64,000 bases of DNA from Bacillus sp. SLBN-46 (GTDB lineage Bacteria > Bacillota > Bacilli > Bacillales > Cytobacillaceae), in the NCBI RefSeq assembly GCF_031453555.1, contig NZ_JAVIZM010000001.1, forward strand, positions 1,495,001-1,559,000, in the 5' to 3' direction. Of the stretch, positions 35,824 through 46,152 are shown piece by piece. The notes below the pieces were generated by a model that was not told the origin of the DNA, made no database searches, and saw nothing but the letters and a program-made list of their open reading frames with translations. Every line of letters begins with the position of its first letter. The stretch's first letter is position 1. Position numbers and translations under genes: made by a program.

Positions 35824-36732
35824 ATGAATAAACCAAAAATTACAGTCTTCACTGCAACTTATAACAGAGGCTATATTATTGAATCTCTGTATCGTTCGTT
35901 ACAGAGACAAAGTATTTTCAATTTTGAATGGTTAGTAATAGACGACGGAAGCACAGATAATACGGAAAAACTATTCCATAAATGGGTGAAGGAATTCAAT
36001 AATTTTAAAATAATTTACAAAAAGGTCCCTAATGGAGGCTTGAACAGAGCAATTAATTTAGGGGTTTCGTTAGCAAATGGAGAATATTTTTGTAAAGTTG
36101 ACTCTGATGATTATCTAACTGATGATTGTATTTTTAAGTTGAATAATTGGATTAAAGAAATTCATGAAAATAATAAGATACTGGGTGTTGGTGGTTTAAG
36201 AGGAACAAAAGATTTAAAGCCATTAAAGAGTACATACCCATATATAGATGATACAAAAGGGTATGTCGACGCTACAGATTTAGAGAGAGAAAAATATAAT
36301 TTAGATCATGAAATGTGTGAGGTTTATAAGTTGGAAATTTTAAAGAAGTATCCATTTCAAGTATGGCCTAGCGAAAAATTTGCACCTGAACAAATAACAT
36401 TATTTGAAATGGCTTTAGATGGATATCAAATTAGGTGGCATAAAGATATAGTTTGTATTTGCGAATATCGAGAAGATGGTCTTACCAAAGGAAGTTGGAA
36501 TCTCCTAAGAATGAATCCCATGGGGTATGCAATGATGTATAATCACATGCTTAAATACGAGAAGCCATTCATATATAAATTAAATGCAGCTGCACAGTAT
36601 ATTGCATTATCAATAGTTGGAAAAAATCCTAGGTATATTCTTAAAAGTTATAAATTTTTCCCTACATTATTAGCACTTCCAATTGGTATTATTCTAGCAA
36701 TTAGAAGAAAGAAGCAATTGTTAAAAAATTGA
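35824..36732 (+). CDS. GT2 glycosyltransferase
   Basis: A 302-residue GT-A enzyme. The N-terminus reads KITVFTATYNRGYIIESLYR, then LVIDDGSTDNTEKLF, and the DxD-type motif CKVDSDDYLTDDCI. I chose the ATG at 35824 because it fits the family start; the open frame begins at 35764 with 20 hydrophobic extra residues. A paralogue with the same ends (TPTYNR start, LLALPIG-type tail) lies at 58361. It probably transfers a hexose to the growing unit. Confidence 0.88.
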   Translation: MNKPKITVFTATYNRGYIIESLYRSLQRQSIFNFEWLVIDDGSTDNTEKLFHKWVKEFNNFKIIYKKVPNGGLNRAINLGVSLANGEYFCKVDSDDYLTDDCIFKLNNWIKEIHENNKILGVGGLRGTKDLKPLKSTYPYIDDTKGYVDATDLEREKYNLDHEMCEVYKLEILKKYPFQVWPSEKFAPEQITLFEMALDGYQIRWHKDIVCICEYREDGLTKGSWNLLRMNPMGYAMMYNHMLKYEKPFIYKLNAAAQYIALSIVGKNPRYILKSYKFFPTLLALPIGIILAIRRKKQLLKN

Positions 36733-36837
36733 TCATCTTATTAGTTTTGTGATTGAAAAGTATTTAGATGACTATGGAATGATCAGAGGTTTCTTTACAC
36801 AATATGGATTAATAATTATACAGGGAAGGAGTTAAAA

Positions 36838-38088
36838 ATGAGAGTTTTATATATAACCGGTTCGTGCTTGCAATGTAACACATCAGCTAATATGAGTCAT
36901 AATAGTTTTGTTCAAGGATTGATAGAAAATAATTGTCATGTAGATATAATAATGTCTGATCCTGGTTTACAAGATATTGACCCAAAAATGCCAGTTTGGA
37001 AAGAAGCTAATTATTACATATATAAGTCAGTTCCTAAGATGGATAGGCTTCGTTTAATTACAAAATCTATTATTGATAGAAATATAGATAAGAGGACAAA
37101 TACTGAAAAATTCAACCAACAACAAAATGTTGAAGAGTTAGAAAGGCAACAAAACAAAAATTTTAGGAAGGTCCTTAAGTATGTGTTCTATAATCTTTTA
37201 ACACATGATTCCCCACACTATATAAGCAGGAAATGGTTAAAAAATGCTTCAAAATATAAAACCAAGCTAGAGTATGATTTGATAATTTCCAATTCATCAC
37301 CTGAAAGCAGTCATGCTCTTGCGGCCACTCTATTAAGGAAGAAACACATAATTGCAAATAGGTGGATTCAACTATGGGAAGACCCTTGGTATTACGAATT
37401 TTATTCAAAACAAAAGAAAAATGTATTAGAAGAAGAAATTAGATTGCTACACCTTGCTGATCAAATTTATTACGTAAGTCCCCTTACACTTTTATATCAA
37501 AAGAAATACGTCCCTGATGCTTCAGATAAAATGAATTGCTTGCCTTTACCCTATTTAAAAACAAGTTCTAAACAGGGATTAAAAGAATCAAACATAGAGG
37601 TTGTTTTTGGATACTTTGGTGATTATTACTCAAATGTTAGAAACTTGAAACCATTTTATGAAGCTTCAGATGAATTAAATGCAAAAGTAAATATTTATGG
37701 AGATACAAATGAAAACTTCAAATCAACGAAAAATATAAATGTATCAGGCCGAGTAGAAATTGGAGTAGTCAATAAAGTGCAAGAAAATACAGATGTATTA
37801 ATCCATTTATGTAATTTGAAAGGAGGACAAATTCCCGGGAAAATTTATCATTATTCAGGTACAGAAAAACCAATAATTTTTATTTTAGACGGGGAACAAG
37901 AAGAAAAACAGTTTCTAAAAGATTTTTTTGGAAAATTTAACCGATATCATTTTTGTGATAATACAAAGGAAAGTATAAAGGAAATAATGCTCCAATTCAT
38001 AAATGGTGAAATATCAAAAGATTCTTTTATATTGGAAGAGTTTAGTCCCAAGAATGTCGTTGCAAAGTTATTAGATAAAAATCAATAA
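36838..38088 (+). CDS. GT-B glycosyltransferase-like protein
   Basis: A 416-residue protein. It opens RVLYITGSCLQCNTSANMSH, has a middle NRWIQLWEDPWYYEFYS, and a C-domain with ADQIYYVSPLTLLYQKKYVP and LIHLCNLKGGQIPGKIYHYS. The layout is that of a GT4-like two-domain transferase with a divergent N-terminus; CAZy family uncertain. The second domain's GKIY segment is typical of nucleotide-sugar contacts. ATG with GGAAGGAG. It shares the operon with the GT2 gene before it and the GT4 gene after it. Confidence 0.75.
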   Translation: MRVLYITGSCLQCNTSANMSHNSFVQGLIENNCHVDIIMSDPGLQDIDPKMPVWKEANYYIYKSVPKMDRLRLITKSIIDRNIDKRTNTEKFNQQQNVEELERQQNKNFRKVLKYVFYNLLTHDSPHYISRKWLKNASKYKTKLEYDLIISNSSPESSHALAATLLRKKHIIANRWIQLWEDPWYYEFYSKQKKNVLEEEIRLLHLADQIYYVSPLTLLYQKKYVPDASDKMNCLPLPYLKTSSKQGLKESNIEVVFGYFGDYYSNVRNLKPFYEASDELNAKVNIYGDTNENFKSTKNINVSGRVEIGVVNKVQENTDVLIHLCNLKGGQIPGKIYHYSGTEKPIIFILDGEQEEKQFLKDFFGKFNRYHFCDNTKESIKEIMLQFINGEISKDSFILEEFSPKNVVAKLLDKNQ

Positions 38089-38109
38089 GCTAAAATGCGA
38101 GGGTTTATT

Positions 38110-39285
38110 TTGAGAAAGAAAATTTTATTTGTTAACGGCCACTTAAATATTGGGGGAGTTGAAAAGTCACTTCTAGATGTGCTTAAAAGTTTTAATTATA
38201 GCGCTTATGAAGTTGACCTAGTTTTACTAGATGGTCTGGGTGATTATATTGATGAAGTGCCTAAGGAAGTAAATATTATCCATTATGATTTAACAAAAAC
38301 CTTTGGGCCAATAGGGAAATTTATTATTGAAAGTGTAAAGAAAAGGGAGTGGTTTGGTTTATGTTTTAGAATAATATTTTCTCTTCAAAAGATACTTGGA
38401 ATCAGGGCATTATCTCTTGCTAAGCCACTTTTTAAATTAAATAAACACTATGATTGTGCTATTGCGTATCGTGTAGGTATTTGCACAGATTTTGTTGGTT
38501 ATATAGTAAACAGTAAAAAGAAGATTACTTGGTGGCACCATGGAGAATTTGGTTATCCAAAAAGACAAACAAAACGTTGGACTAAGGTTTATAAAAAGTT
38601 TGACAAGATAATAGTTGTATCCAGCAGTTGCAAAGAGATGTTGTTAAATAATATTCATGGGATAAATAATAAAACCATTACAATATCAAACATGATTAAT
38701 GTTAATGAAATTCAAAAAAAATCAAATCATGACATCAGTTTTTATTTTAATTTCGACCAAATTATTACCCTAGTCAGTATTGGCAGATTATCGCCTGAAA
38801 AAGGAATGATTAATTGTGTTCATGCTTGTAAAATGCTTGTTGAAAACGGTTATAGCGTAAAATGGTTTCTCATTGGAGAAGGACCGGAGCGCAGGGATAT
38901 TGAAAGATGTATTAGAAATTACAAGTTAGAAAATAATGTATTTTTATTAGGTACAATTCCAAATCCCTACCCGTATATAAAAAATGCAAATCTGTATGTT
39001 CATCCGTCTCTTGTTGAGTCTTTATCCATCACAGTATTGGAAGCTCTTGCGATAAATACACCGGTAATTGTTGCTAAGTCAATGGGACCTATGGAGTTTA
39101 TTCATCACAAGGAAAATGGACTATTGGTGGAATCGACACCTGAAGGTTTATATAAAGGGGTTGAATCCATAGTGAAGGATCAGGTTCTATTAAAACAATT
39201 AAAACAAGATAAAAGTGATGTATTAAATAATTACAGTCCTGAAGTGATAATGCGAAAAATATATGATTTGATTGAGGCTGGATAA
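38110..39285 (+). CDS. GT4 glycosyltransferase
   Basis: A 391-residue GT-B enzyme with KILFVNGHLNIGGVEKSLLD, IGRLSPEKGMINCVHACKML, NPYPYIKNANLYVHPSLVES and LEALAINTPVIVAKSMGP. I chose the TTG at 38110 because GAGGG lies 7 bp upstream and family proteins begin right before the 'KILFVNG' strand; an ATG at 38095 in frame lacks a ribosome site. Paralogue of the gene at 32530. Followed after 3 bp by the first DUF115-like gene. Confidence 0.88.
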   Translation: MRKKILFVNGHLNIGGVEKSLLDVLKSFNYSAYEVDLVLLDGLGDYIDEVPKEVNIIHYDLTKTFGPIGKFIIESVKKREWFGLCFRIIFSLQKILGIRALSLAKPLFKLNKHYDCAIAYRVGICTDFVGYIVNSKKKITWWHHGEFGYPKRQTKRWTKVYKKFDKIIVVSSSCKEMLLNNIHGINNKTITISNMINVNEIQKKSNHDISFYFNFDQIITLVSIGRLSPEKGMINCVHACKMLVENGYSVKWFLIGEGPERRDIERCIRNYKLENNVFLLGTIPNPYPYIKNANLYVHPSLVESLSITVLEALAINTPVIVAKSMGPMEFIHHKENGLLVESTPEGLYKGVESIVKDQVLLKQLKQDKSDVLNNYSPEVIMRKIYDLIEAG

Positions 39286-39288
39286 AAA

Positions 39289-40074
39289 ATGGAAAGTATT
39301 AAGCGATTTATTATTCAAACAAATTATAAAACTAAGAGATACTTAAAGGAACTACTATATCCCATCTCTAAGAATGGTAAGTTCATTAAATCTCTTGAAA
39401 ACAAACATTTAGGGAAACGATGTTTTATTATAGGAAATGGTCCCAGTTTAAGAGCAGACGACCTCGACAAATTAAAAAATGAGATCACATTCGCGTTTAA
39501 TCGAATTTACTATATTTTTGATCAAACAGATTGGAGACCTACCTATTATTGTTCCGAAGACGATAAGACTATATTTAATAGTATGGAAGAAATGAATTCT
39601 TTAAATATTGAAAATAAATTTTTTCCAGTAAATTTTCCATGGGATTATAAAATTCATTTTAGAAAGGCTAATTATTATATATTTAAATTCGGTGATAGAA
39701 ATCAAGAACCAAAGTTTTCTGAAAATATTTTAAGAGGGATTTATTGGGGAAATACAGTAGCATACACAGCCCTTCAATTGGCCGTTTACATGGGGTTTAA
39801 AGAGATATATCTGATAGGAGTTGACCATAATTTTAGTAAAATGAAAAACGATAATGGTGACATAATCATTGATGAGGAAGCTAGAGATTATTTTATAGAA
39901 AAGTATAATTCAGATAAAGAGGAATTATATATTCCTAATATTGAAACTTCAACTAGGGCATTTTTAGCAGCAAAGAAGTTTGCAGATAAAAACAGTATTA
40001 GGATTTATAATGCCACTCGTGGCGGGAAGTTAGAGGTCTTTGAAAGATTCGATTTTGATAAAATTAACTTTTAG
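39289..40074 (+). CDS. DUF115/Maf-like protein, copy 1
   Basis: A 261-residue protein of the DUF115 (MptE-like / Maf) superfamily. It has CFIIGNGPSLRADDLDKLK, TDWRPTYYCSED, YLIGVDHNFSKM and NATRGGKLEVFERFDFD. The Rossmann-like GNGPSL motif and the VDHNF motif are shared with the two copies at 43213 and 44030. Maf proteins of flagellated bacteria transfer nonulosonic acids, so a CMP-sugar glycosyltransferase is a fair guess. It lies directly before the KDO genes. ATG with GAGGCTGGA. Confidence 0.78.
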   Translation: MESIKRFIIQTNYKTKRYLKELLYPISKNGKFIKSLENKHLGKRCFIIGNGPSLRADDLDKLKNEITFAFNRIYYIFDQTDWRPTYYCSEDDKTIFNSMEEMNSLNIENKFFPVNFPWDYKIHFRKANYYIFKFGDRNQEPKFSENILRGIYWGNTVAYTALQLAVYMGFKEIYLIGVDHNFSKMKNDNGDIIIDEEARDYFIEKYNSDKEELYIPNIETSTRAFLAAKKFADKNSIRIYNATRGGKLEVFERFDFDKINF

Positions 40075-40091
40075 AAAGTGTGGTTGGAAAT

Positions 40092-40841
40092 ATGAGAGTA
40101 GTTGGAGTAATACCAGCAAGGGGCGGTTCTTCTAGATTTTATAATAAACCCTTGGCAGAAATTTTCGGAAAACCAATGGTTTGGTGGGTTTATTCACATT
40201 CTAAGGAAGTTGAATGCTTTGAAGAAGTATACGTTGCAACCGATAGCGAAGAAATTAGAGTTGTATGTGAAAGTTTTGGTGCAAAAGTAATCATGACTTC
40301 ACCAGAACATGATACGGCTACAGAAAGGCTTTATGAAGTATCACAAAAAATTGAGGCTGATCTTTATGTGATGATTAATGGAGATGAGCCTGTTATTGAA
40401 GCAAAAGATATAGTAAAATGCATTCCTACTGAATTGAAGAAAGATGAGTTTTATGTTTCGAATCTAATGACAGATTTTACAGATCCAGTAGAAGTTGTAG
40501 ATACAACAAACTTAAAGATAGTGACTAATAAAGAAGGAATTTGTTTATTTATTTCTCGGAGTCCGATCCCATTTCCTAAAGGAGGAATGAACTATACATA
40601 TCAGAAATTTGTCGGAGTAGGAGCATTTACGAAAACAGCATTGAACTACTACCATGAAACACCAAGGGGACTAATTGAAAAAATTGAAGAAAATGATTCT
40701 TTTAGATTCATTGAAAATAGGAAGGATATCTACTATATAAATGCGCATTGTAAAACCATTTCAGTTGATACGCCTAAAGATATAGAAAAAGTGGAAGAGT
40801 ATTTGTTAAGAAATAATAAAAGTTTAGTTTATACATCTTAA
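40092..40841 (+). CDS. kdsB: CMP-KDO synthetase (KdsB-like)
   Basis: A 249-residue cytidylyltransferase. IPARGGSSRFYNKPLAEIFG is the KdsB-type nucleotide loop, VYVATDSEEIRVVCESFGAK and INGDEPVI match the KDO enzymes, and SVDTPKDIEKVEEY closes it. It activates KDO with CTP. The ATG at 40092 has GGTTGGAAAT upstream; GTG at 40080 is an in-frame alternative. This is part of a four-gene KDO set (kdsB-kdsA-kdsD-kdsC), which is most unusual in a Gram-positive. Confidence 0.85.
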   Translation: MRVVGVIPARGGSSRFYNKPLAEIFGKPMVWWVYSHSKEVECFEEVYVATDSEEIRVVCESFGAKVIMTSPEHDTATERLYEVSQKIEADLYVMINGDEPVIEAKDIVKCIPTELKKDEFYVSNLMTDFTDPVEVVDTTNLKIVTNKEGICLFISRSPIPFPKGGMNYTYQKFVGVGAFTKTALNYYHETPRGLIEKIEENDSFRFIENRKDIYYINAHCKTISVDTPKDIEKVEEYLLRNNKSLVYTS

Positions 40842-40875
40842 AATAAAAACCTATATTTAGAAAAGGGGATCCATT

Positions 40876-41715
40876 ATGAAAACAATAAAAGTTGGAAATG
40901 TTACAGTTGATAATTCCATTTTTACTTTAATCGCAGGACCTTGTGTAATTGAATCTGAAGAGCAATTAATGAAAGTTGCATCAAAAATGAAGGACATTAC
41001 TACTCGACTTGGTATTCCTTTTATTTTTAAATCTTCGTTCGATAAAGCGAATAGAACGTCCATTTCATCGTACAGAGGGCCGGGATTAGAGGAAGGACTC
41101 CGTATTCTAAAAAACGTAAAAGATAAATTAGGTGTACCAGTTGTAACAGATATTCATGAGCCTTATCAAGCAAAGCTTGCTGCAGAAGTTGTAGATATGC
41201 TTCAAATACCCGCTTTTCTTTGCAGACAAACCGATTTATTAGTTGCTGCAGCTGAAACCGGTTTGCCAGTAAACGTAAAAAAAGCACAGTTTTTATCTGC
41301 AAAAGATATGAGAAATGTTATAACAAAGCTTGAGGAATCAGGTAATGATAAAATTCTGCTATGTGAAAGAGGTAATTCGTTTGGTTATAACAATTTAGTT
41401 GTAGATATGACCAACATCATTGAAATGAAAAAATTTGGCTATCCAGTAGTTTTTGATGCAACACATAGTGTCCAAAAACCAGGTGGTAACTTAACTTCTA
41501 CTGGTGGAAATCGAGAGTATGTGGAATATTTGGCCAAAGCAGCTTTAGCTGTAGGGGGAGACTCATTATTTATGGAAGTACATGAGGATCCTGATAATGC
41601 CAAGTCAGATGGCCCTAATATGGTAAGACTAGATGAAATTGAATTAATGCTAAAAAAACTTATTCAAGTATATAAGGCGGTGCACGATGTTGAAACAATC
41701 AGCTATTCTTTCTGA
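40876..41715 (+). CDS. kdsA: KDO-8-phosphate synthase (KdsA)
   Basis: A 279-residue class I aldolase-type synthase. Signatures: [74 protein letters not shown] and [12 protein letters not shown]. It condenses PEP with D-arabinose-5-phosphate to KDO-8-P. The KANRTS and CRQTDLL motifs are those of KdsA rather than of NeuB or DAHP synthase. ATG behind AAAAGGGGATCC. It overlaps kdsD by 29 bp. Confidence 0.95.
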   Translation: MKTIKVGNVTVDNSIFTLIAGPCVIESEEQLMKVASKMKDITTRLGIPFIFKSSFDKANRTSISSYRGPGLEEGLRILKNVKDKLGVPVVTDIHEPYQAKLAAEVVDMLQIPAFLCRQTDLLVAAAETGLPVNVKKAQFLSAKDMRNVITKLEESGNDKILLCERGNSFGYNNLVVDMTNIIEMKKFGYPVVFDATHSVQKPGGNLTSTGGNREYVEYLAKAALAVGGDSLFMEVHEDPDNAKSDGPNMVRLDEIELMLKKLIQVYKAVHDVETISYSF

Positions 41716-42697
41716 GGTAGAATTTTACAATCAAATAGATATTATTGCTGAATCAAAGTATGTTTTCGAAACAGAGATCAAAGCTATAAATCTAGTAAAA
41801 GATGCTCTGGATAACCGTTTTGTAAAAATTGTTGAATTAATTTCTAAATGTACTGGCAAGGTTATTGTTACAGGAATGGGAAAACCAGGACATGTTTCAA
41901 GAAAAATTGCTGCGACAATGTCTAGTCTAGGGACATCATCTTTTTTCCTTCATCCCGCCGAAGCGCTGCACGGAGACTTAGGAATGATCTCAGCTAATGA
42001 TGTAGTAATAGCGATTAGCTATAGCGGGGAAAGTGAAGAAATTACTAGGATTCTACCTAATATAAAAATTATAGGGGCAACATTAATTGGAATATCAGGT
42101 AATGAGAATTCATCATTAGTCAAATACAGTGATTACTCTTTTGTATTCCCTAAATTTAAGGAAGCCTGTTCTATGAATTTAGCACCTACATCAAGTACTA
42201 CGGTTGAAATGGTATTGGGAGATGCATTAGCAGTGTGCTTATCAAAAATCTATGGTTTCCGTGAACATAATTATGCATTATACCATCCTGCAGGTTCATT
42301 GGGTAAGAAATTGTTAATAAAAGTAAATGACCTCATGCATAAAGGCAGTAACAACGCTGTAGTATTAACTGGAACAAAATTAAAAGATGCTATTATTGAA
42401 ATGAGCACAAAAGCAATAGGCATTATTAATGTTGTTAACATGAACAATGAATTAATCGGTATCTTTACTGATGGTGATTTAAGGAGAACACTTGCAAGAG
42501 AAGTGAACGTATATAATTTATCGGTTGATGACGTAATGATTAATACACCACTTTATGTCAACCCAGATACTCTTGCTGTAGATGCACTTAAATTGATGAA
42601 GGACAATAATATATCGGCCTTGCCAATTAAACAGGATAATCGATTAGTCGGTACATTAAGAGTTAACGATATTATAGGAGTGGGAATATTCGTATGA
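41687..42697 (+). CDS. kdsD: D-arabinose-5-phosphate isomerase (KdsD/KpsF)
   Basis: A 336-residue SIS-domain plus two-CBS protein. [48 protein letters not shown] and [18 protein letters not shown] are the isomerase core; the CBS pair follows from ~residue 205 ([36 protein letters not shown]). It makes arabinose-5-P from ribulose-5-P for KdsA. ATG start within the kdsA end; overlaps kdsC by 4 bp. Confidence 0.93.
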   Translation: MLKQSAILSEVEFYNQIDIIAESKYVFETEIKAINLVKDALDNRFVKIVELISKCTGKVIVTGMGKPGHVSRKIAATMSSLGTSSFFLHPAEALHGDLGMISANDVVIAISYSGESEEITRILPNIKIIGATLIGISGNENSSLVKYSDYSFVFPKFKEACSMNLAPTSSTTVEMVLGDALAVCLSKIYGFREHNYALYHPAGSLGKKLLIKVNDLMHKGSNNAVVLTGTKLKDAIIEMSTKAIGIINVVNMNNELIGIFTDGDLRRTLAREVNVYNLSVDDVMINTPLYVNPDTLAVDALKLMKDNNISALPIKQDNRLVGTLRVNDIIGVGIFV

Positions 42698-43212
42698 TTG
42701 GGAAGAAGGATTTATCCAAAATAAAAATGTTGGTTATGGATGTAGATGGTACTTTAACAGACGGGAAGATTTATGTTGGTGAAAATGGTGAAGCATTTAA
42801 GGCATTCAATGTAAGGGATGGCTATCGTTTGATTAATTTAGAAGAATATAACATAATTCCTGTTATTATTACTGGGAAGAAATCAAAGATTTTAGCTAAT
42901 CGAGCTGATGAACTAAAGATTAAAGAAGTTCATCAAGGTATAGACGATAAGTTAAAAGTTTTAGAAAGGGTTATAAAAAAGTATCAACTAGGTTACGAGA
43001 ATGTTGCATACATTGGCGATGATATAAACGATATTAATTGTATGAAAGCATGTTTTCTAAAGGCATGTCCTGCAGATGCAATTGATGAAGTTATTAATGT
43101 AGTAGATTATGTATGCAAGGCTAATGGTGGTAATGGAGCCGTTAGAGAATTTATTGATTTGATTGTGGTGAATCGAGTTAATACAGATAGAACAACAATG
43201 CAGGTGATGTAA
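42694..43212 (+). CDS. kdsC: KDO-8-phosphate phosphatase (KdsC)
   Basis: A 172-residue C0-type HAD phosphatase. KMLVMDVDGTLTDGKIYVGE carries the nucleophile Asp, followed by FNVRDGYRLINL, IITGKKSKILANRADELKI and YIGDDINDINCMK with the second acidic pair. It removes the phosphate of KDO-8-P. The length matches KdsC. The four kds genes are contiguous and overlap one another from kdsA on, so the pathway is intact from ribulose-5-P to CMP-KDO. Confidence 0.93.
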   Translation: MIGKKDLSKIKMLVMDVDGTLTDGKIYVGENGEAFKAFNVRDGYRLINLEEYNIIPVIITGKKSKILANRADELKIKEVHQGIDDKLKVLERVIKKYQLGYENVAYIGDDINDINCMKACFLKACPADAIDEVINVVDYVCKANGGNGAVREFIDLIVVNRVNTDRTTMQVM

Positions 43213-44037
43213 TTGTATATAATAATGAAGCTTTTTAAAAAAGGTATAAAAAAAGTTTATTATATGGCCTATCATTTTTTTTATTTATTTATTAATTTTT
43301 TCTCAAAATTTGGTGTTCCACTCACCAAAAACAACTACAAAATACTTACAATTAAAGATCAGTATAAGGGGAAAAGATGTTTCATTATTGGAAATGGTCC
43401 AAGTTTAAAAGCAGAGGATTTAGAAAAATTAAAAGGTGAAATCACATTTGCTTCCAATAAGATTTATAAAATGTTTAATGAAACAAAATGGAGACCCACA
43501 TTTTATATGGTAGTAGACCCAATAGTATTAGAGGAAAATGTAGAAGAAATAAATTCGGTTGAAGCAAAGACAAAACTAACCTTAAATTGTTATAAACATT
43601 TATTTAATGCAGATATTTACTTTAACAATAATCTAAATAAAAACAAAAGAGGAACTTTTTCAACAAATATAATGGAATCGTTATATTCATCAGGAACTGT
43701 TTCCTATCATCTACTTCAAATAGCTCATTATATGGGGTTTTCTGAAGTATATTTAATTGGTCATGATTACAATTTCAAAGGAGCAGTTTCAAAAACAAAA
43801 GATTTATCTTTTCTTAAGAGTCAGGGAAATGAACAGATTTATTTTAGTGAGAATTACATCAGGAAAGATGAAAAGAAACCAGGTCAGGCTCCTGAAGAAA
43901 TGTATAAGGGAATGGAAAAAACGAAGGTAATATATGAGAATTCAGGAAGAAAAATACTAAATGCAACACGAGTTACTTATTTGGATGTCTTTGAGCTGAG
44001 AAATTTTGATGAATTGTATGGGGGCAAAAATGATTAA
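43213..44037 (+). CDS. DUF115/Maf-like protein, copy 2
   Basis: A 274-residue relative of the proteins at 39289 and 44030. It has KRCFIIGNGPSLKAEDLEKL, TKWRPTFYMVVDPIV, VYLIGHDYNFKGA and ILNATRVTYLDVFELRNFDE. The third motif differs (HDYNF for VDHNF), and the C-terminal motif has lost the RGGKLEVF form, so its substrate may differ. The first ~40 residues are basic and hydrophobic. TTG start behind GGTGATG, contiguous with kdsC. Confidence 0.75.
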   Translation: MYIIMKLFKKGIKKVYYMAYHFFYLFINFFSKFGVPLTKNNYKILTIKDQYKGKRCFIIGNGPSLKAEDLEKLKGEITFASNKIYKMFNETKWRPTFYMVVDPIVLEENVEEINSVEAKTKLTLNCYKHLFNADIYFNNNLNKNKRGTFSTNIMESLYSSGTVSYHLLQIAHYMGFSEVYLIGHDYNFKGAVSKTKDLSFLKSQGNEQIYFSENYIRKDEKKPGQAPEEMYKGMEKTKVIYENSGRKILNATRVTYLDVFELRNFDELYGGKND

Positions 44038-44932
44038 TGTAGTAAAAAAATCAACCAGTAAAATACTATCCTCAATGGTATGGACATTTAGAAGAAGGAT
44101 TAAACCAGCCTATATAAATATAAGGGTTGGAATATTGTCAAGAAATGTTAAAAGTTTAAAAGGTACTCATAGTGGTGAAAGCTGTTTTATTATTGGGAAC
44201 GGTCCAAGTTTAACTGTTCAAGATTTAAATAGGATAAAAAATCAGGTGTCTTTTTCAAGTAATAGAATTAATTTGCTCATTAATCAAACTGATTGGAAAC
44301 CTTATTATTATACTTTCACCGACTCATTAATCGCTAGCAAATTTTTTGATGAGGTATATAACATGCCAAAGAAAAGGATGTTCGTAGTAGTTTCTAATAC
44401 AAGTTATACTTCTTTAAAAAAGCAATTTAATAAGGATTGTATCTTTTTAAGGTCGTATTATGAACATAGAAATGATGGGTTACCAAAATTTAGTGATGAT
44501 GTATCAAAAAAACTATTTCAACATGGAACAGTAACCTTTGCCAATATCCAACTTGCAGTTTATATGGGATTTAAAAATATATATTTATTAGGTGTGGATC
44601 ACAATTTTGGGATTAGTAAGAAAAAAGATGGGAGAATTGAAATTAATAATGACCTAATAGGTAATGACCACTTCGATAAAAATTACTATAGTACGGTAGA
44701 ACACAAAAAAGAAATTCCAGTAAATGTATATGAAATGACCGAAGCATATGTGTCTGCAAAGAAGTATTGCGATTTAAGTGGAGTAAGGATTTTTAATGCT
44801 ACCAGAGGTGGAAAACTTGAAGTTTTCCCACGGGTGAATTTTGATGATTTATTTAATAGTAATGGTGTATTTATTGGTACCACGAAAACGGATAAAAAAG
44901 ACAATTCTATTAATGATGTAGTTAATATTTAG
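44030..44932 (+). CDS. DUF115/Maf-like protein, copy 3
   Basis: A 300-residue relative of copies 1 and 2. SCFIIGNGPSLTVQDLNRIK, TDWKPYYYTFTDSL, YLLGVDHNFGISKKKDGRIE and NATRGGKLEVFPRVNFDD give close agreement with copy 1. I chose ATG 44030 because GGGGG lies 6 bp upstream; the frame is open from 44006. It overlaps the end of copy 2. It stands between the KDO genes and the NeuB-type genes, in line with a transferase for one of these acidic sugars. Confidence 0.76.
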   Translation: MINVVKKSTSKILSSMVWTFRRRIKPAYINIRVGILSRNVKSLKGTHSGESCFIIGNGPSLTVQDLNRIKNQVSFSSNRINLLINQTDWKPYYYTFTDSLIASKFFDEVYNMPKKRMFVVVSNTSYTSLKKQFNKDCIFLRSYYEHRNDGLPKFSDDVSKKLFQHGTVTFANIQLAVYMGFKNIYLLGVDHNFGISKKKDGRIEINNDLIGNDHFDKNYYSTVEHKKEIPVNVYEMTEAYVSAKKYCDLSGVRIFNATRGGKLEVFPRVNFDDLFNSNGVFIGTTKTDKKDNSINDVVNI

Positions 44933-45023
44933 AATGTTTAATTATATACCCCTTTAGTTATAATACATAATTCAATAAGAAAATTGATATTGATTAATAT
45001 ACTGGGAAGAGAGGAGATTTAAA

Positions 45024-46088
45024 TTGAGTAATCCATATATTCAGATAGGCAATAGGAAAATTGGCTTAGATTTTAAACCATTTGTAATTGCAGAATTAGG
45101 AATAAATCATGAAGGTAGTTTAGATATTGCCAAAAAAATGGTTGATGCAGCTTATAAAGCTGGAGCGGAAGTTATAAAACATCAGACTCATATTGTAGAA
45201 GACGAGATGAGTAAGGATGCAAAAAATGTAATACCAGGAAATACTAATGTGTCAATTTACGAAGTTATGGAAAGGTGTGCACTCAATGAAGAGGATGAAA
45301 TAGCATTAAGGGAATATGTTGAATCATTAGGAATGCTCTTTATTAGTACACCATTCTCACGAGCTGCTGCTGATAGACTTGAAAGAATGGGAGTTTTAGC
45401 ATATAAAATCGGTTCTGGTGAATGTAACAACTATCCCTTAATTGAACACATTGCTTCATTTGGTAAGCCTATGATTGTTTCTACAGGTATGAATGATATT
45501 AGAAGCATAAAGAAAACTGTTGAGATATTAGAGGGAAAAGGTGTGCAATATGCCTTATTGCATTGTACAAATTTATATCCTACACCACCACATCTAGTAA
45601 GACTAGGTGGAATGCAGGAATTACAAGAGTGTTTTCCACAAGCTGTTATTGGACTTTCAGATCATACTATTAACAATAATGCAGCCTATGCAGCAACTGC
45701 TTTAGGTGCATCCATACTTGAAAGGCATTTTACTGATTCTAAAGATAGACCAGGACCAGATATTTTGTGTTCGATGGACCCAAATGATTTAAATGAATTA
45801 ATCGGTGTAAGTTCGGAGATTGCTGAAATGAGGGGAGGGAGAAAAGAAGCAGCACTAGAAGAGAAAATAACTATTGACTTTGCGTTTGCAACGGTTGTTA
45901 CTACTAAGAGTCTAAAGAAGGGTGAAGTATTAACGAAAGAAAATATCTGGGTTAAAAGACCAGGAACTGGAGAGATAAAAGCGGAACATTATCATTCAAT
46001 TATCGGAAAAAGAATTATGAGAGATATTGACAATGATGAACACCTTTTATGGGAAGATATTGAGGATAAAGCACTAATTAATAAATAA
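45024..46088 (+). CDS. NeuB/LegI-family nonulosonic acid synthase
   Basis: A 354-residue N-acylneuraminate synthase family protein. [77 protein letters not shown] and GLSDHTINN form the barrel, and a C-terminal SAF (antifreeze-like) domain follows ([20 protein letters not shown]). It condenses PEP with a ManNAc-type sugar. Whether the product is sialic or legionaminic acid cannot be read from motifs alone. TTG start behind GAGAGGAG. Confidence 0.9.
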   Translation: MSNPYIQIGNRKIGLDFKPFVIAELGINHEGSLDIAKKMVDAAYKAGAEVIKHQTHIVEDEMSKDAKNVIPGNTNVSIYEVMERCALNEEDEIALREYVESLGMLFISTPFSRAAADRLERMGVLAYKIGSGECNNYPLIEHIASFGKPMIVSTGMNDIRSIKKTVEILEGKGVQYALLHCTNLYPTPPHLVRLGGMQELQECFPQAVIGLSDHTINNNAAYAATALGASILERHFTDSKDRPGPDILCSMDPNDLNELIGVSSEIAEMRGGRKEAALEEKITIDFAFATVVTTKSLKKGEVLTKENIWVKRPGTGEIKAEHYHSIIGKRIMRDIDNDEHLLWEDIEDKALINK

Positions 46089-46152
46089 TATAAAATAGAA
46101 AAACAAAAACCTTAGAAAAGAGATGGAAAATTATAGATTAGGAGTTTATCCG

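Noticed and set aside
39289..40074. Pterin pyrophosphokinase (MptE) for folate-type cofactors
   Set aside because: Only the shared DUF115 fold supports it; three copies among CMP-sugar genes point to glycan transfer instead.
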